Shown here: positions 46,402-55,048 of the stretch, piece by piece
Layout of the letters: each line of letters opens with the position of its first letter
Position numbering within the stretch: the stretch's first letter is position 1
Source: Streptosporangium carneum
Lineage (GTDB): Bacteria > Actinomycetota > Actinomycetes > Streptosporangiales > Streptosporangiaceae
Assembly (NCBI RefSeq): GCF_027922005.1
Contig: NZ_BSEV01000009.1
Coordinates: forward strand, 84,860-148,859
DNA: 64,000 bases
Direction of reading: 5' to 3'
Notes under the pieces: generated by a model
Database searches by the model: none
What the model was told of the DNA's origin: nothing
What the model saw: only the letters and a program-made list of their open reading frames with translations
Position numbers and translations under genes: made by a program

Positions 46402-47331
46402 TCAGGGCCGGGTCTTGTACGTTCCTGCACGTTGGTACGCGGCAGGGGGAACGCCCACCATCCGTTTGAAGTGCCTGGTCAGGTGGGCCTGGTCGGTGAA
46501 CCCCACATCGCCGGCGACCTGCGAGGGCGGCACGCCGGAGTCGAGCAGTCCGCGGGCCCGCTGGACTCGCAGCGTGTTCAGGTAGGCGTGCGGAGGCAGC
46601 CCCGTCGCCGCCTTGAACGCCCGGATGAGGGCGAACGGCTTCGACCGTACGGCCAGCGCCAGATCCTCCAGCGTGGGCGGGTCGACGAGCCGCTCGTGCA
46701 GGATCTCCCGCGCGAGCCGGACCGCCCTGGGGTCGTCGGACAGCTGCGTCTCCGGTGGCAGGCGGCCCGCGTGGTGTCGCAGCAGCGTGCCGAAGGCCGC
46801 GCGGGCCAGTGTCGAGGAGGCCAGGTCGTCGCCGCGCTCGGCGGCGTCGTGCGCGGCCCTCAGCAGCGTCGCGCTGTGCGGGTTCGAGACGACGGCCTCG
46901 GGGAAGTACGGCGTGCCGCGCCCGGCGAGCAGCTCGGCGGCGATCTCGGCGATGACCTCGACCGAGGGGTAGAGCATCCGGTAGGCCCAGCCGTCCGGCT
47001 CGCCCGCGTGCCCGGTGTGCGCCTGCTCGGGGTCGACGAGAACCACGCTTCCCGCGCCCGCGCGGTGCCGGGCGCCCCGGTAGTCGAACTCCTCGACGCC
47101 GGACACGATCACCCCGATGGCGTATCCGTCGTGCGCGTGCCGGGTGAACCTGTGGGTCACGTATCTGGCCCTGAGCAGGTCGACCCCGGGCAGCGCCGGG
47201 TTTCGCCAGAAGCGCGCGGCCTCCGGCTCCGCCCCGAGGCCGGTCTCCGGCCCGGCCTCCCGGCCCGCCCCGGGCCAGGTCTCCTGTCTCGCTCCCAGTC
47301 CTGTCTCCCGGCCCGCCCCCAGGCCCGTCAC
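46402..47331 (-). CDS. AraC-family transcriptional regulator
   Basis: A 309-residue protein. Residues 1-40 are a Gly/Glu/Arg/Thr-rich repeat (GRETGLGARQE). A cupin sensor (RFTRHAHDGYAIGVIVSG, VLVDPEQAHTGHAGE) follows. Two helix-turn-helix motifs are at the C-terminus (LEDLALAVRSKPFALIRAFK and PSQVAGDVGFTDQAHLTRHF). It starts at GTG 47331 overlapping the kinase stop (GTGA) and is just upstream of azlCD. It probably regulates amino-acid export, as AraC/azlCD pairs do elsewhere. A later start skipping the repeat would also give a full regulator. Confidence 0.88.
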   Translation of the reverse strand: MTGLGAGRETGLGARQETWPGAGREAGPETGLGAEPEAARFWRNPALPGVDLLRARYVTHRFTRHAHDGYAIGVIVSGVEEFDYRGARHRAGAGSVVLVDPEQAHTGHAGEPDGWAYRMLYPSVEVIAEIAAELLAGRGTPYFPEAVVSNPHSATLLRAAHDAAERGDDLASSTLARAAFGTLLRHHAGRLPPETQLSDDPRAVRLAREILHERLVDPPTLEDLALAVRSKPFALIRAFKAATGLPPHAYLNTLRVQRARGLLDSGVPPSQVAGDVGFTDQAHLTRHFKRMVGVPPAAYQRAGTYKTRP

Positions 47332-49571
47332 GGTCTGAAGGTCTCGGTGAACCTGTCGAAGAACGTCCGGTCCCACTCGGACTCGGGGCTCTCCCAGTAG
47401 ATCGCGTAGGGACGGCCGGCGGCCGTGCGGAACCCCCGGTCCAGGACGTGGGTCCGGACGCCGTTCTTCAGGTAGGTGAACTCCCAGTCGGCAGCCTCCA
47501 GCCCACGATATCTCCGCGGGGTGATGCCGACCCGTTCGTACCCCGGCCAGAGCTTCCTGGCCAGCCCGCCCTTCTCGACCTTCTCCCAGTGCCTGACCGG
47601 GTCCGTCTCCGGGTCCTCCGTCGACTCGATCCACAGGAAGGCGTCCGACCCCGGAGCCCTGAACTCCACCCGGTCGCGCCCGGCGGAGCGCTTGGTCGTC
47701 CAGCCGCGCGGCATCCCCACGCTGAAGCCGAGCGGGTCGCGGTAGAGCTGCCAGCCGTCGGGAAGCTGGGTCGGACGGCCCGAGGCGGTGGGACGGGAGG
47801 TCCTGGACGGCTTGGGCGACCTGGAAGGGGAGACCGTCGTGCCGGGGACCGCGGCGGTGGCCGTCGGCGAGGTCGGGACGTCCCCCGGCTCGCCCCCCAG
47901 GTTGCGGAGCACCAGCCATCCGCCGACCCCGACCGCCAGGGCGAGCACGGGCGCGCCCACCATGAGGGCCGTCCGCCGGGTGGCGGGACGCCGCCGCGCC
48001 GACGTGGGGTCGTCGTCCGAGGCGTGCTGCCCCCGCCGCGTCCTGGGGCCGGGGTACGGCTGCTCGGCGGGCTGGAAGGGCTGCCCCGCCTGGGCGGAGG
48101 GGTCCGGGAAGGACGGCTGGAACGGGTCGGCGCCGGGGAGCGGGTGCTCCGTCCTGGTCGGGCTGTGGGGGTGGAGCGACTGGAACGGGTCGTTCGTGGC
48201 CGGCGTCCGCCCCGCGTGCGGGAGGTCGCCGTGGTGCGGCTGGCCGGAGGGGTGGGTGAGCTGGAAGGGCAGCCCACCGTGGGTGGGGCCGGTGCGCGGC
48301 GAGTGCCCCTGGCCGTGGGGGAGGGGCGGCTGCCCCCCGTGCTGGGGAGGGCCGTGCTGGGGAAGCCAGGCGGTGGGCGGCACGCCCGCGGGACGCGGCG
48401 CCTCCCCGGCGTACCTGGCGTCCGCGGCGTACCGGGCCTCTTCGGCGCGGCGTCGCTCCACGGCGTACTGGTTGCCCGCGTAGGGGTCCCCGGCGTGCGG
48501 GGTTCCGGCGTGCGGGGCGGCGCCGTACGCCTCCACGCCGTGCGACCCGTACGCCTGCGCGCCGTACGGGGCGCCGGTGTGGGGGTCCCCGGCGTGAGGT
48601 GCTCCGTTGTGGGGCGCTCCGGCGTACGACGCGGCGCCGTAGGGTCCCGCGTCGTACGCCGGCTGCCCGGTCTGCGGCTGCCCCGCGTGCGGCGCACGGC
48701 CGTGGTGGGCGGCCGGGCCCGCCTGCGCGGACCGGTCGCCCGTGGCGGCCCCGCCGGGGAGGCGGTCCGCCGAGGCGCGGGTGAGCAGGGCCTCGGCCTC
48801 GTCGGCGGACATCCGGGCGGCGGGCTCCCTGGCCATCAGGCCGAGGATCGCGGAGGCGAGAGGCCCGCTGTGCGACATGGGGCTGGGCTCGCCGTTCAGG
48901 ACCGCCATCATGGTCGCCGCGGCCGTCGGGCGCTCGAACGGCGGATGCCCCTCCAGGGCCGCGTACAGCGTCGCCCCCAGGGACCACAGGTCGGACTCGG
49001 GGGTCGCGGACATCCCGTGGAGCCGTTCGGGGGGAAGGAAGGCGGGGGTGCCGACCATCCCGCCGGTGCGGGTGATCCCGGTCTCCTGCGTCATCGAGGC
49101 GATGCCGAAGTCGGTCAGCACCACCCGGCCGTCGTCGGCCAGCAGCACGTTCTCCGGCTTGACGTCACGGTGCAGCACCCCCGCGGCGTGCGCCGCCCGC
49201 AGCGCGCCCAGCACGTGCAGCCCGACCGAGGCGACCCGATCAGGGGAGAGCGGCCCCGCCTGGCGCACGACCTCGCCCAGGGAGCGCGACCGGACCAGCT
49301 GCATGACGATCCACGGCCTGCCCTCCTCCTCGACCACGTCGTGCACGATGATCACAGAGGGGTGGTCGAGCCGCCCCGCGGTCTTCGCCTCCCGGATCGT
49401 CCGCCGGTTCAGGTCGACGCGCGCCGCCTCGTCGACCCCCCGGTAGCGAACCTCCTTGACCGCGACGATCCGGTCGAGAAGCTCGTCGTGGGACCGCCAG
49501 ACGACGCCCATCCCGCCTTCGCCGATGGGTTCCAGCAGGCGGTATCGGCCCGCCACCTTCCGTTCGGTCAT
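47328..49571 (-). CDS. Membrane Ser/Thr protein kinase with extracytoplasmic globular domain
   Basis: A 747-residue kinase. The Hanks domain (1-260) has GEGGMGVVW, K39, HRDVKPEN at about 134 and DFG at 154. A long His/Ala/Gly/Pro/Tyr-rich linker (PHAGDPHTGAPYG type) and more proline-rich sequence lead to one helix (MVGAPVLALAVGVGGWLVL). The C-terminal 150 residues (LPDGWQLYRDPLGFSVGMPR ... FTETFRP) form a compact domain shared with the neighbouring kinase. It resembles LpqN/PsbP-like folds. It starts at ATG 49571 with a GGGAGGGG-type binding site. Confidence 0.92.
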   Translation of the reverse strand: MTERKVAGRYRLLEPIGEGGMGVVWRSHDELLDRIVAVKEVRYRGVDEAARVDLNRRTIREAKTAGRLDHPSVIIVHDVVEEEGRPWIVMQLVRSRSLGEVVRQAGPLSPDRVASVGLHVLGALRAAHAAGVLHRDVKPENVLLADDGRVVLTDFGIASMTQETGITRTGGMVGTPAFLPPERLHGMSATPESDLWSLGATLYAALEGHPPFERPTAAATMMAVLNGEPSPMSHSGPLASAILGLMAREPAARMSADEAEALLTRASADRLPGGAATGDRSAQAGPAAHHGRAPHAGQPQTGQPAYDAGPYGAASYAGAPHNGAPHAGDPHTGAPYGAQAYGSHGVEAYGAAPHAGTPHAGDPYAGNQYAVERRRAEEARYAADARYAGEAPRPAGVPPTAWLPQHGPPQHGGQPPLPHGQGHSPRTGPTHGGLPFQLTHPSGQPHHGDLPHAGRTPATNDPFQSLHPHSPTRTEHPLPGADPFQPSFPDPSAQAGQPFQPAEQPYPGPRTRRGQHASDDDPTSARRRPATRRTALMVGAPVLALAVGVGGWLVLRNLGGEPGDVPTSPTATAAVPGTTVSPSRSPKPSRTSRPTASGRPTQLPDGWQLYRDPLGFSVGMPRGWTTKRSAGRDRVEFRAPGSDAFLWIESTEDPETDPVRHWEKVEKGGLARKLWPGYERVGITPRRYRGLEAADWEFTYLKNGVRTHVLDRGFRTAAGRPYAIYWESPESEWDRTFFDRFTETFRP

Positions 49572-49621
49572 TCTCCCCGCCCCTCCCAAACCAACGCATC
49601 GTAGCCGGTCAGGACGCTTCC

Positions 49622-51793
49622 CTACTTTTTCGAGGAGAAGGTCGCGGTGAACCCCTTGAAGAGACCCAGGTTCTTGTCCCACTCGTCGGCCCGAGTGTGC
49701 CAGTAGATCGCGTATCCCCGGCCGCCCTCGGTGATGAATCCCCGGTCGATCACCCGTGCCTTGCCGGAACTCATGTTCCAGGTGAACTCCCAGTCGGCGG
49801 CCTTCTTCATGTAGTCGACCTTGTCGATCCGGACGCGCTTGTAGCCGTTGAAGGAGCTCCGGCTGTAGCGCTCCTGCTCCTGCCAGTCCTTCTTCGGGTC
49901 GGAGCTGGGGTTCTCGGTGTACTCGATCAGCAGGTAGCTCACCCGGTCGGGACCGCGGAACCACACCGACTGCCCGGAGCGCCGGTCCACGCCCCATCCC
50001 TTCGGCAGGCCGACGGAGAACCCGTTGCCGTCCTTGTGCGTGTGCCAGCCGTCGGGGAGCTTGGAGTCCTTCTCCTTCTTGGTCGGGCTGGGACTCGGGC
50101 TGTCGCCCGAGGAGGGCTCGGAGGTGGGCTTCCCGCTCGTCTCGGCGGGCAGGCCGGACCCGTTCGGCTCGCTGGGGCGCGGCGCGGGCAGACCGCCCGT
50201 CGTCTGGCCGGAACGCATCCCGAGCCATCCCGCGACGAGTCCGACGATCACGAGCGCGGGCACGATGAGCAGCAGGGCCCGCCTCAGCGGCGACCTGGAG
50301 GGCTCCTCCGGCACTCCCGAGGGAGACGTGGCGAGATACTCCTCCATCGGCACGGCCCGGGGGGAGGAGGGCTTGAGGTCGGCGAGGAGGTCCCGGCTGG
50401 GGACGGGCGCGACCCCGGCCGGGGACTCCTGGACCCGGCGCACCGGAGGGACGGGCTCGCGCCCCGCCTTGGCGGCGGGAGCCGGGGCCGGGCGGGGGAC
50501 GGGGGCGGAGACAGGGGTCCGGATCCGCGCCGGGGCGGACGCGGGACGCCCGGCCTGCCCGGACACCGGATCGGGTTTCCGCGGCGCCTGGGCCGGGCCG
50601 GGAACGGGTTTCCGCGGCGGCGTCCTGACCGGTCCGGGAGGGGAGACGGCTCCGGAGGCGGAGTCCGCCCCCGGAACCGGCGCAGGCTTCGAGGCGGGCG
50701 CCGACCCCGGTCGCCGGCCCTGCTCCCGAGGCTCCCGAGGCTCCCGCTCCGCGGGCTCGGCCGTCTCGGGCCGTCGCGCCGGGGCGTCCTGCGCGGGGGA
50801 GCCGAGCTTCACTCCCGTCGCGGGCAGGTCCTCCGCGCGGTACTGGATCCCCGGGTCGGTCTCGGCCGTCGCCGCGCTCGTCCCCGGATCCGCGTCCACG
50901 GGCGTCGGCGCGGGGGTGACGGCCACCGAGGGCATGACGGCCGTCCTGGCGGGCCGCCGCTGCCTGTCGTCGTCCTCGACCACCTCGCGCAGCAGCCGCG
51001 AGGCCTCCTCGTAGGACATCCGCAGCTCAGGGTCCTTGCGGAGCAGCCCCTCGAGGACGGGGGTGAGCCGCCCCGCGTTCACCGGGGGCTCGGGTTCGTC
51101 GTTCAGCACGGCGTGCATGGTCGGCAGCGCCCCGCCCCGGTCGTGCGGGGGCTTGCCCTCGACGGCCGCGTACAGCGTGGCCCCGAGGGACCACAGGTCC
51201 GACTCGCGCTGCGCGCTGGCGCCCTTGATCCGCTCAGGCGGGATGAACGCGGGCGTGCCCGCGATCCCGGTCATGGTCAGCGCGGTCTCCGCCTCCAGCG
51301 TCGCGATGCCGAAGTCGGTCAGCACCACCCGGCCGTCGTCGGCCAGCAGCACGTTCTCCGGTTTGACGTCACGGTGCAGCACCCCCTGGGCGTGGGCGGC
51401 GCGCAGCGCCTCCAGCACCGCCAGCCCGATCTCGGCGACCCGCTTGGCGGGCAACGGCCCGTCCTGGCGCAGGACCCTGCCGAGCGAGCGGGACTCCACC
51501 AGCTGCATGACGATCCAGGGCCTGCCGTCCTCCTCGACCACGTCGTGGACGACGACCACGTTCGGGTGCGTCAGCCGTCCAGCGGCACGCGCCTCGCGCT
51601 TGGTGCGCCGGTTGAAGTCCTCCTGGTTGTCCTCGCCGAGAGAGTCGGCGTAGCGGACCTCCTTGACCGCGACCTCCCGGTCGAGGAGCTCGTCGTGCGC
51701 CCGCCAGACGATGCCCATGCCACCCCGGCCGATGGGTTCGAGCAGGTGGTAGCGGGAGGCAACGCGACGTCCCTCAGGCTGTGCTTCGGCCAT
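49622..51793 (-). CDS. Membrane Ser/Thr protein kinase, paralogue of the next gene
   Basis: A 723-residue kinase: Gly loop IGRGGMGIVW, K44, HRDVKPEN, DFG and SDLWSLG. A proline/arginine linker precedes one helix (ALLLIVPALVIVGLVAGWLG). The C-terminal domain (LPDGWHTHKDGNGFSVGLPK ... LFKGFTATFSSKK) matches that of the downstream kinase block by block. The two genes are tandem duplicates 50 nt apart. Start ATG 51793 is chosen over 51802. Confidence 0.92.
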   Translation of the reverse strand: MAEAQPEGRRVASRYHLLEPIGRGGMGIVWRAHDELLDREVAVKEVRYADSLGEDNQEDFNRRTKREARAAGRLTHPNVVVVHDVVEEDGRPWIVMQLVESRSLGRVLRQDGPLPAKRVAEIGLAVLEALRAAHAQGVLHRDVKPENVLLADDGRVVLTDFGIATLEAETALTMTGIAGTPAFIPPERIKGASAQRESDLWSLGATLYAAVEGKPPHDRGGALPTMHAVLNDEPEPPVNAGRLTPVLEGLLRKDPELRMSYEEASRLLREVVEDDDRQRRPARTAVMPSVAVTPAPTPVDADPGTSAATAETDPGIQYRAEDLPATGVKLGSPAQDAPARRPETAEPAEREPREPREQGRRPGSAPASKPAPVPGADSASGAVSPPGPVRTPPRKPVPGPAQAPRKPDPVSGQAGRPASAPARIRTPVSAPVPRPAPAPAAKAGREPVPPVRRVQESPAGVAPVPSRDLLADLKPSSPRAVPMEEYLATSPSGVPEEPSRSPLRRALLLIVPALVIVGLVAGWLGMRSGQTTGGLPAPRPSEPNGSGLPAETSGKPTSEPSSGDSPSPSPTKKEKDSKLPDGWHTHKDGNGFSVGLPKGWGVDRRSGQSVWFRGPDRVSYLLIEYTENPSSDPKKDWQEQERYSRSSFNGYKRVRIDKVDYMKKAADWEFTWNMSSGKARVIDRGFITEGGRGYAIYWHTRADEWDKNLGLFKGFTATFSSKK

Positions 51794-51891
51794 CAACCGC
51801 ACCTACCCCTTTCTAAACCCCCGAATACTCTCATAGGCCGAGGTGGGTGATCGACTCTCCTGGGATCTGGAAGTCCGTACCCACGGAGGTG

Positions 51892-52024
51892 TTGACCTGC
51901 AAGTGGCGTCTGGGGCTGAGATGCCCTATCGTCGTTTTCATGACTAGCTATTCCGTGTTTATCGAGCCGGCTCCGAGGAGCCGGTCGTGACAGCGTGACG
52001 TAGCGACCGTTCGGAGCCGGCAGG
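51892..52024 (+). promoter_or_regulatory. Leader with promoter and alternative hairpins before the chorismate mutase fusion
   Basis: TTGACC at 51892 and a TATCGT (51927-51932) that would put the transcript start at the leader ATG are visible. Segment GCCGGCTCCGA (51966-51976) can pair either with GGAGCCGG (51977-51984) or with TCGGAGCCGGC (52011-52021). The first pairing lies inside the leader ORF, so a moving or stalled ribosome would decide which forms. A third copy of GCCGGCT lies at 52090-52096, near the gene's ribosome binding site. Confidence 0.6.
51940..51990 (+). CDS. Putative leader peptide (16 aa)
   Basis: MTSYSVFIEPAPRSRS, from ATG 51940 to TGA 51990. It carries Tyr4 and Phe7, the aromatic end products of the pathway the downstream chorismate mutase belongs to. 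It ends inside the first hairpin and is followed 35 nt later by a terminator. A leaderless start is likely. Leader peptides are hard to prove from sequence alone. Confidence 0.5.
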   Translation: MTSYSVFIEPAPRSRS

Positions 52025-52058
52025 GGCAGAGACGCCACAGTCTCTGCCTTTTTTGTTT
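52025..52058 (+). terminator. Intrinsic terminator (attenuator) in the leader
   Basis: GGCAGAGAC (52025-52033), loop GCCACA, GTCTCTGCC (52040-52048), then TTTTTTGTTT. This is the only textbook stem plus T-run terminator in the window, and it lies 56 bp before a coding start, where it would stop transcription of the gene. Confidence 0.88.
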
Positions 52059-52113
52059 CTTACGATTCGCCGGACCACGGGATGTGCGCGCCGGCTGAGC
52101 ATGGGGAGCCGAG

Positions 52114-53043
52114 ATGTCGTTGACCGCACACCTGGAGCGCGGCGCCGTACAGGTGGGGACGCTCACGGTGGGGGCCGGACCGGCCGTGGTGATCGGCGGA
52201 GCGGGGGCGGACGCCCGCTGGGTCAGCCTGCGCGACCACCACGGGCGGGTGCCCGCGGCGGAGACCGTCGCCGCGGTCCGCGCGGAGTGGGCCGGGCCGA
52301 TCCTGGTCGAGCCGTTCTCCGCGGCCGACCTGCCGGAGATCGTCGCCGACGTCGAAGGGGTGATCGTCGGCGCGGCCTGGATGCAGGACTTCCAGCTGGT
52401 CAGGGCGGTCGCCAGGCTCGGCCTGCCGGTGGTGGTCCAGCGCGGTCCCGCCGCGACCCTGGAGGAGTGGCTCGCCATCGCCGACTACTGCGTCGCCGAG
52501 GGCAACGACCGGGTGGTGCTCTGCGAGAGCGGCAGCCGTACGCACCAGGCGGGGATCACCCTCGACCTGGCCCTGATGCGGGAGGCGAGGCGACGTTCCG
52601 GGCGTCCTGTCCTGGCCGACCTCGGCGAGGAGCCCGCCCTGGCCGCGGCGGCCGTCGCGGCGGGGGCCGACGGGCTCCTGCTGGCCCAGGACGCCGCCGA
52701 GCGGACCGCCCTCGCCGCGCAGGAGGCCGTGCGGATCGTCGGAGCGGTCACCCGATCCGAGGTCCCCGACTCCGTCCTGGCCGCGCGGAGCGCCATCGAC
52801 CGCGTCGACGCGGCCCTCGCGGTCCTCCTGGAGCGCCGCGCCGAGCTCGCGGGCACCATCCAGCGCCTCAAGCCCGTCGGCGGCTTCGCCGGCCGTGACA
52901 TGGACCGCGAGCGCCGCCTGGTCGAGGAGATGGCCCGCAGGGCCCCGACCCTGGGCGAGGCGCGGCTCGCGTCCATCATGAACGCGGTCATCGAGGCGGG
53001 CCTGCACCTGGCGGAGGAGCGGGCGGCGAACGCCCAGGCCTAG
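52114..53043 (+). CDS. Degenerate DAHP-synthase-like barrel fused to chorismate mutase
   Basis: A 309-residue protein. Residues 15-225 follow the type I-beta DAHP synthase order (VGAAWMQDFQLVRAV, RGPAATLEEWLAIADYCVAE, GNDRVVLCESGSRTH), but lack the catalytic GPC cysteine (GGAGAD instead), the KPRTS phosphate motif, the DPSH metal histidine (ADLGEEP instead) and the EVHP region. It is therefore not expected to make DAHP. Residues 230-305 are an AroQ chorismate mutase (AIDRVDAALAVLLERRAEL, RDMDRERRLVEEM) with the key Arg, Lys, Asp and Glu positions apparently kept. ATG 52114 has GGGGAG upstream. The barrel may be an allosteric or partner-docking domain, which is inference. Confidence 0.78.
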   Translation: MSLTAHLERGAVQVGTLTVGAGPAVVIGGAGADARWVSLRDHHGRVPAAETVAAVRAEWAGPILVEPFSAADLPEIVADVEGVIVGAAWMQDFQLVRAVARLGLPVVVQRGPAATLEEWLAIADYCVAEGNDRVVLCESGSRTHQAGITLDLALMREARRRSGRPVLADLGEEPALAAAAVAAGADGLLLAQDAAERTALAAQEAVRIVGAVTRSEVPDSVLAARSAIDRVDAALAVLLERRAELAGTIQRLKPVGGFAGRDMDRERRLVEEMARRAPTLGEARLASIMNAVIEAGLHLAEERAANAQA

Positions 53044-53171
53044 GGCCTGCGCCCGCCACGGCCGAGAGGACGTCGTGTCCTGTCCGGAGAGCGGCTGGTC
53101 CGCACCCGGACGGGACACGGAGGGCGTCCGCTCCGGACCGGGCCCGTGCGCGGCGGGGCGGGGGAGGGGAC

Positions 53172-53498
53172 TCACGTCTCCAGGCCGAGTCCGGGGTCCA
53201 GGCGGCGCCGGGCGGTGGCGGCCAGCCGGGACAGGCGGGCGGTCTCCTCGGTGAGGACCTCGCGGCCGTGCCCGGTCAGGTCGTAGTAGCGGCGGTGGCG
53301 GCCCCCGACGACCTCCTCGCCCACCACGGCCACCAGGCCGTCGGCCGCCAGCCGGTCGAGCGCGCCGTAGAGGGTGCCCGCGCCGAGCCGTACCCGCTCC
53401 TCGGACAGCTCCCGAACCGTTTTGATCACGCCGTATCCGTGCAGGGGGCCCTCGGAGAGGGCCAGCAGGATCAGATAGCTCTGCTCGCGTAAGGCCAC
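53172..53498 (-). CDS. PadR-family transcriptional regulator
   Basis: A 108-residue winged-helix repressor: LREQSYLILLALSEGPLHGYG, GAGTLYGALDRLAADGLV and GGRHRRYYDLTGHG. It starts at GTG 53498 with no ribosome binding site, and the predicted transcript begins at that GTG, so it is probably leaderless. It follows the permease gene by 24 nt and has its own promoter and operator. It may also act elsewhere. Confidence 0.92.
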   Translation of the reverse strand: MALREQSYLILLALSEGPLHGYGVIKTVRELSEERVRLGAGTLYGALDRLAADGLVAVVGEEVVGGRHRRYYDLTGHGREVLTEETARLSRLAATARRRLDPGLGLET

Positions 53499-53501
53499 AT
53501 T

Positions 53502-53533
53502 CGATATATATCGTGTAACGTACTATTGATCAA
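53502..53533 (-). promoter_or_regulatory. padR promoter with embedded operator
   Basis: On the minus strand TTGATC (53533-53528) and TATATA (53510-53505) are 17 bp apart. The -10 lies inside the perfect palindrome CGATATATATCG (53502-53513). The transcript would start at the padR GTG. The layout predicts autorepression. The -35 lies in the last codons of the permease gene. Confidence 0.75.
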
Positions 53534-54899
53534 GGGGTGACCGGTCGCGGCGGGAGGAGACGATCCGCCACCCGGCGGTGATGGCGACCGCCAGCAGCGG
53601 GATGCAGAGGAAGGCGACGCGCTGGTCGGCGTCCGCGAACGGCATGAGGAGCACGACCAGCGCCAGGAAGCCCAGGGTGAGCCAGTTGCTGTACGGCGAG
53701 CCCGGCATCCGGAAGCGCGGGCGTTCCAGCAGGCCCCGCTCGGCGGCCTGGCGGAGGCGGAGCTGGCAGAAGACGAGGGCGCCCCAGGTGGTGATCACGC
53801 CGAGGGAGGCGACCGCGGTCGCGATGTTGAAGGCGCGTTCCGGTACGAAGTAGTAGAGGGCGACCCCGGACAACAGCACGCCCGCCGTGATGAGGATGCC
53901 GCCGTAGGGGACGTGGCGGGAGCCGAGATGCCCGGCGAAGGCGGGGGCCTCGCCCCTGAGGGCCATGGCCCGCAGGATGCGCCCCGTCGAGTACAGGCCC
54001 GAGTTGCACGACGACATGGCCGCGGTGATCACGACGAGGTTCATGGCGTCCGCCGCCCAGGGGGCGCCGAGGGCGGTGAAGACCGTCACGAACGGCGACT
54101 GGCCCGGGCCGTACGCGGTCCACGGCAGGACCATCGCGAGCAGCAGGACCGAGCCGACGTAGAAGATCGCGATCCGCCAGACCACACCGTTGATCGCCCT
54201 GGGCATGATCTCCCTGGGATTCCTGGTCTCGCCCGCGGCGATGCCGACCAGCTCGATCGAGGCGTAGGCGAAGACCACCGACTGCAGGCTCATCAGGACC
54301 ACCGGGAACCCGTTGGGCAGGAAACCGCCGTGGTCGACGAGGTTGCCGACCCCCGCGGTGCTCCCGCCCAGGGACGTCCCGAAGATCACCAGCGTCAGCC
54401 CGACCACCAGGAACGCGCATATGGCCAGCACCTTGAGCATGGCGAACCAGAACTCCAGCTCGCCGAAGAGCCGCACCGACAGCAGGTTGACCACCAGCAC
54501 GAACGCCAGCGCGACGAGCGCGGTGACCCAGCGGGGGAACTGCGGGGCCCACAGGCCCACGTACGTGGAGATCGCGGTCAGTTCCGCGATGCCGGTGAAG
54601 GCCCAGTTGAGCCAGTACATCCAGCCGCTGGCGAAGGCGGCCCACGGCCCGACGAAGTCGGCGGCGTAGTCTACGAAGGAGCCCGAGGTGGGCCTGTACA
54701 GCACCAGCTCGCCGAGGGCCCGCATGACGAAGAACGCCGCGAGCCCGGCGGTCGCGTACGACAGCACGAGCGCGGGGCCCGCCGCCTGGAGCCGCCCGCC
54801 GGAGCCGAGGAAGAGGCCCACGCCGATCGCGCCGCCGATCGCTATCATCTGCACCTGGCGATTGCCGAGCGCGTGGCTGTAGCCCTCGTCGGTCCTCAT
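53523..54899 (-). CDS. Amino-acid permease (APC superfamily, AAT type)
   Basis: A 458-residue transporter with 12 helices. The first carries the substrate loop MIAIGGAIGVGLFLGSGGR, typical of GABA, proline or aromatic permeases. FAYASIELVGIAAGET in helix 6 and SSCNSGLYSTGRILRAMA are conserved. Proton-coupled uptake at the cytoplasmic membrane is expected, with uncertain substrate. The start is ATG 54899, with GGGGGAAG upstream. It is followed by padR. Confidence 0.9.
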   Translation of the reverse strand: MRTDEGYSHALGNRQVQMIAIGGAIGVGLFLGSGGRLQAAGPALVLSYATAGLAAFFVMRALGELVLYRPTSGSFVDYAADFVGPWAAFASGWMYWLNWAFTGIAELTAISTYVGLWAPQFPRWVTALVALAFVLVVNLLSVRLFGELEFWFAMLKVLAICAFLVVGLTLVIFGTSLGGSTAGVGNLVDHGGFLPNGFPVVLMSLQSVVFAYASIELVGIAAGETRNPREIMPRAINGVVWRIAIFYVGSVLLLAMVLPWTAYGPGQSPFVTVFTALGAPWAADAMNLVVITAAMSSCNSGLYSTGRILRAMALRGEAPAFAGHLGSRHVPYGGILITAGVLLSGVALYYFVPERAFNIATAVASLGVITTWGALVFCQLRLRQAAERGLLERPRFRMPGSPYSNWLTLGFLALVVLLMPFADADQRVAFLCIPLLAVAITAGWRIVSSRRDRSPLDQ

Positions 54900-55048
54900 G
54901 GCTTCCCCCCGTTTGCCCCGCCTGGAAACGATGTTACGGACAGTATCCAATCGTCACTCCACGTGCAGGGCGTCGGGTGCCCCCAAAGGGCGGCGAACGG
55001 CGTAGGCTTCCCACGCCGACACGCGACTAGGGGGAGGAACGAGGCCGC

